Source of the DNA: Cytophagaceae bacterium
GTDB taxonomy: Bacteria > Bacteroidota > Bacteroidia > Cytophagales > Spirosomataceae
DNA: 64,000 nucleotides
Direction: 5' to 3'
NCBI GenBank assembly: GCA_027486845.1
Contig: JAIXOL010000039.1
Location: 25,530 to 89,529 of the forward strand
The notes under the pieces are model-generated. The model did no database searches, was not told where the DNA came from, and saw only the letters and a list, made by a program, of their open reading frames with translations. Made by a program: the position numbers and the translations under genes. Shown here in pieces: positions 61,539-64,000 of the stretch. Within the stretch, counting starts at the first letter, position 1. Each line of letters opens with the position of its first letter.

Positions 61539-62723
61539 ATGCGAATTTTTATTTGTGATATATATGTCAGATTAGTTGGTCATAATTTAGGTCATATTCA
61601 GAATATTCTCCGATTTTTAGAAAGTCATCCATCCAATGATGAATATATATTTTTGCTAAATCCCGATGCCCAAACTATTCCTTCCATAAAATCAACAGCT
61701 ACAAATGTGAAGATAATTTTCTTTACGGAAGAAGAGTTTGCACCATTCAATTCGGGAATGACTATCATTAAATCTACTCAGATAATTTGGAAACATATCA
61801 ATCGCTATGTAACTGACTATCACGCAGATAAGGCAATTATGATGATGCTTGATATGTTTCAGCATACCATTGGAAGTAGTCGTTTTCCTTGTCAGTTATC
61901 CGGTATCATGTTCAATCCATATCCACGAGTAATTGCCCAAGATACCACTTTAAGAGCCAAGCAAAAGTCTACAATTACTAAGGCAAGAAAACTTTTTACA
62001 TCTTGGTGGATGTGTCGAAATTCTCAATTAAAGAAGGTTTTCATATTTAATGATAGAGAAACTATCAATAATATGAATGAAACATTGGGAACAAAGATTT
62101 TTACTTATTTACCTGATCCTGTATATGACTATCCAACTCGTGAAGGTTTGATTATAAGAGAAAAATACGTAATTGCCTCTCACAAAAAAATACTTTTAGC
62201 CTTTGGATTTATTGATGCCAAAAAAAATGTTGTCAATTTACTTAAAGCTCTGCAACAATTAAGTGCCGAGGATGCTGCTATTGTTTGTTTATTAGTGGTT
62301 GGTAAAATTCATAGCGAAAATAAGAAGCTATTAATGGAAGCTTTCGAGGATGCCAAGAAAATTCGACCTGAACTACAGATAGAGTTTGAAAGCAGGTTTG
62401 TAGATGATGATGAAATGGAAGCGTATGTTGGGCAGAGTGATGTGGTCTCGGTTGCATATATCAATTTCTTTTCATCGAGCGGTGTTATTGGATTGGCAGC
62501 AAGACATAATAAACCTGTTTTAGCAACAAAATTTGGTGTTGTAGGTGACCTCACTCGTGAATATAATTTAGGCATCACAGTTGATGGGTTTAATCCTGCA
62601 GAAATAAAGCAGGCTATCTTGACTTTCTTAAAAACAAAAAACGCTTACCCCGAAAAAGCAAGCGTTTTTGTACAAAATCACAGTAGTGATAATTTCATTA
62701 AAACTTTACTTGAGTTGGATTAA
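61539..62723 (+). CDS. Glycosyltransferase-like protein (GT4-like, divergent)
   Basis: A 394-residue protein with a Rossmann C-terminal half resembling GT4 enzymes: 'HKKILLAFGFIDAKKNVVNLLKAL' (read as ILLAFGFIDAKKNV), 'ELQIEFESRFVDDDEMEAYV' and 'SSGVIGLAARHNKPVLATKFG'. The usual E-x7-E is altered in part (SSGVIGLAARHNKPV), so donor use is uncertain. The N-terminal half is less similar. It converges with the epimerase; the stop codons share TTAA at 62720-62723. A perfect 10-bp stem lies inside the last third of the frame (62637-62669). Confidence 0.8.
   Translation: MRIFICDIYVRLVGHNLGHIQNILRFLESHPSNDEYIFLLNPDAQTIPSIKSTATNVKIIFFTEEEFAPFNSGMTIIKSTQIIWKHINRYVTDYHADKAIMMMLDMFQHTIGSSRFPCQLSGIMFNPYPRVIAQDTTLRAKQKSTITKARKLFTSWWMCRNSQLKKVFIFNDRETINNMNETLGTKIFTYLPDPVYDYPTREGLIIREKYVIASHKKILLAFGFIDAKKNVVNLLKALQQLSAEDAAIVCLLVVGKIHSENKKLLMEAFEDAKKIRPELQIEFESRFVDDDEMEAYVGQSDVVSVAYINFFSSSGVIGLAARHNKPVLATKFGVVGDLTREYNLGITVDGFNPAEIKQAILTFLKTKNAYPEKASVFVQNHSSDNFIKTLLELD
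62637..62669. terminator. Bidirectional terminator inside the glycosyltransferase 3' coding end
   Basis: AAAAACGCTT (62637-62646) pairs perfectly with AAGCGTTTTT (62660-62669) around a 13-nt loop. On the minus strand the exit is TTTTTTGTTTTT, a good U-tract, and it lies 51 bp past the epimerase stop. On the plus strand it is coding sequence 52 bp before the glycosyltransferase stop. Confidence 0.75.
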
Positions 62724-63694
62724 GCCAATTCAACAGCTTTGGACGCTTGTTCAGCAATCCAATGATATGTTTTGGTAATTCCTTCTCTTAAAGAGTGTGA
62801 TGGAGCCCAACCCAATTTTTCTTGAATTAAAGCGTTATCAGAATTTCTTCCACGTACACCTTCTGGACCTTTGATATTATTAATAGTGATGCTTTTACCA
62901 GAAATTTCAGCAATCAATTTGGCAAAATCATTTATAGAAATCATCTCCTCTGAACCAATATTTACTGGGCCAGAGAAATCAGATTCCATCAAACGACGGA
63001 TACCTTCAACACATTCGTCAACATATAAAAATGAACGGGTTTGTTTTCCATCTCCCCAAATTTCGATTGTTCCACCATCACCTGCTTCAATTACTTTACG
63101 GCAGATTGCGGCGGGAGCCTTCTCTTTTCCTCCTCTCCAAGTGCCTTGTGGGCCAAAAATATTATGGAAACGAGCTACTTTTACCGTGATGCCCAAATTG
63201 CGTTGGTAAGTTAGGTATAAACGCTCACTAAATAACTTTTCCCAACCATATTCGCTATCAGGAGCAGCAGGATATGCTGATTCTTCAGAACATTTCGGGT
63301 TATTTGGGTCAAGTTGATTATATTCAGGGTACATACATGCCGATGAAGAATAGAAGATTTTCTTAACCCCAGCTTGTTGAGCAGCATGCAACATATTAAG
63401 ATTACAAAGAGCTGAATTATGCATTACTGCCGCATCATTTTCACCAGTGAAAATATATCCAGCACCTCCCATATCAGCAGCTAATTGATACACTTCATCA
63501 AAACCATCTTCTGTAACTTGACGACAAATAACTGGGTCTGTTAAATCACCAATTACAAATTCATCTGAATTTCCGTTGCCGTATTCATTATATTTTAAAT
63601 CAACACCTCTTACCCAATATCCTTCACTTTTTAAACGGTTTACCAAATGACCACCAATAAAACCGCCTGCTCCACAAACTAATGCTCTTTTCAT
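62720..63694 (-). CDS. GDP-mannose 3,5-epimerase-like NAD-dependent epimerase/dehydratase
   Basis: A 324-residue extended SDR enzyme. NAD-binding GAGGFIGG (residues 8-15), catalytic Y149-xxx-K153, C120 in SSACMYPE and K192 in 'GGKEKAPAAICRK' match the known plant GDP-mannose 3,5-epimerase residues (Tyr174, Lys178, Cys145, Lys217 in Arabidopsis) with a constant offset of 25. 'ADMGGAGYI', 'FGPQGTWRGGKEKAPA' and 'GPEGVRGRNSDN' are also typical of that family. It would convert GDP-mannose to GDP-L-galactose (or GDP-L-gulose). Related epimerases in bacteria can have other substrates, so the activity is inferred. It is a plausible donor for the neighbouring glycosyltransferases. Confidence 0.85.
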   Translation of the reverse strand: MKRALVCGAGGFIGGHLVNRLKSEGYWVRGVDLKYNEYGNGNSDEFVIGDLTDPVICRQVTEDGFDEVYQLAADMGGAGYIFTGENDAAVMHNSALCNLNMLHAAQQAGVKKIFYSSSACMYPEYNQLDPNNPKCSEESAYPAAPDSEYGWEKLFSERLYLTYQRNLGITVKVARFHNIFGPQGTWRGGKEKAPAAICRKVIEAGDGGTIEIWGDGKQTRSFLYVDECVEGIRRLMESDFSGPVNIGSEEMISINDFAKLIAEISGKSITINNIKGPEGVRGRNSDNALIQEKLGWAPSHSLREGITKTYHWIAEQASKAVELA

Positions 63695-63930
63695 ATAATT
63701 TAATTATCGAAATGAATATTTTTGAATTCTAAATAAAGTACAAATTTAATGAATGAAACCTAAATAATACATAAATCTTTCAAAGATTTATAATCAATCT
63801 TATTATTTAGATATATTTCGCTATTTATGAATGTTTTTATATTCAAAGTAGAATTTATGGTTCTTTTTTCTAATTTCCTAGTAAATAATGTAAGTTGCGT
63901 AAAGCCTAAAATTGTTTATCAAGGCAATAC

Positions 63931-64000
63931 ATGATAATAAAAATCAATATTTTGAGTAAAAAACCTTTTGCGGTTACGGCATGGATTTTTTTAGGAAATT
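63931..64000 (+). CDS. Possible start of a gene running off the window
   Basis: An ATG at 63931 opens 23 codons without a stop to the window edge (MIIKINILSKKPFAVTAWIF onward). Nothing more can be said. A polysaccharide-related gene would fit the neighbourhood, but there is no sequence evidence for it. Confidence 0.35.
   Translation, partial: MIIKINILSKKPFAVTAWIFLGN

Overview
The window is AT-rich DNA from a member of the Bacteroidota, probably a Cytophagales/Spirosomataceae-like environmental bacterium. This rests on SusC/SusD pairs, type IX secretion (T9SS) C-terminal sorting domains, a lipidated TamA homologue (TamL), TAnnTTTG-type promoters and scarce Shine-Dalgarno sites. The genus placement is inference. 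No prophage, CRISPR array, rRNA or complete insertion sequence was seen.

Layout. (1) 1-12906: the 5' part of miaB behind a palindromic operator candidate, a large LamG surface protein, a GntP permease, a small secreted protein, TamL, a SpoU rRNA/tRNA methylase and a serine beta-lactamase-fold hydrolase. (2) 13043-22736: an outer-membrane barrel protein with a glycine-rich loop, an FGGY sugar kinase with a GC-rich tandem repeat, a PhyH-type dioxygenase, a secreted N-formylglutamate-amidohydrolase-like protein, an amine oxidase and a fatty acid desaturase. (3) 22840-23770: a decayed IS copy. (4) 23772-33024: pxpB coupled to an M28 peptidase, a DUF255 thioredoxin-like protein, a T9SS-secreted protein of unknown function, a Nudix hydrolase, a CNNM/CBS membrane protein and pyrE. 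(5) 33103-39980: a second giant surface protein and a FucP/GluP-like sugar permease, then a second decayed copy of the same IS.

(6) 40411-57976 is the most distinctive part, a polysaccharide utilisation locus (PUL). One minus-strand run encodes SusC, SusD, three heparinase II/III-type lyase candidates, a five-bladed-propeller glycosidase, a xylose-isomerase-like TIM barrel and a DUF1080 protein, with a GH88 unsaturated glucuronyl hydrolase upstream. A divergent LacI-type regulator faces it across a triple GCAAACGT operator array and is followed without a gap by pxpC and pxpA. The simplest reading is uptake of a uronic-acid polysaccharide at the surface, beta-elimination by the lyases, removal of unsaturated uronate by GH88, and further processing by the DUF1080/TIM-barrel pair, which recalls the 3-keto-glycoside lyase/hydratase route. 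No sulfatase is present, so an unsulfated substrate is more likely.

(7) 57980-64000: a fatty acid hydroxylase/sterol desaturase-type gene carrying a 20-T tract, a UMF1-type MFS protein, tRNA-Val(GAC), two glycosyltransferases and a GDP-mannose 3,5-epimerase-like enzyme, which looks like the edge of a surface-polysaccharide locus.

The features I consider most worth a second look are the split pxp genes and their placement behind the PUL regulator, the operator array, the paired IS relics with a 40-bp palindrome, the poly-T tract, and the two giant surface proteins that share modules.
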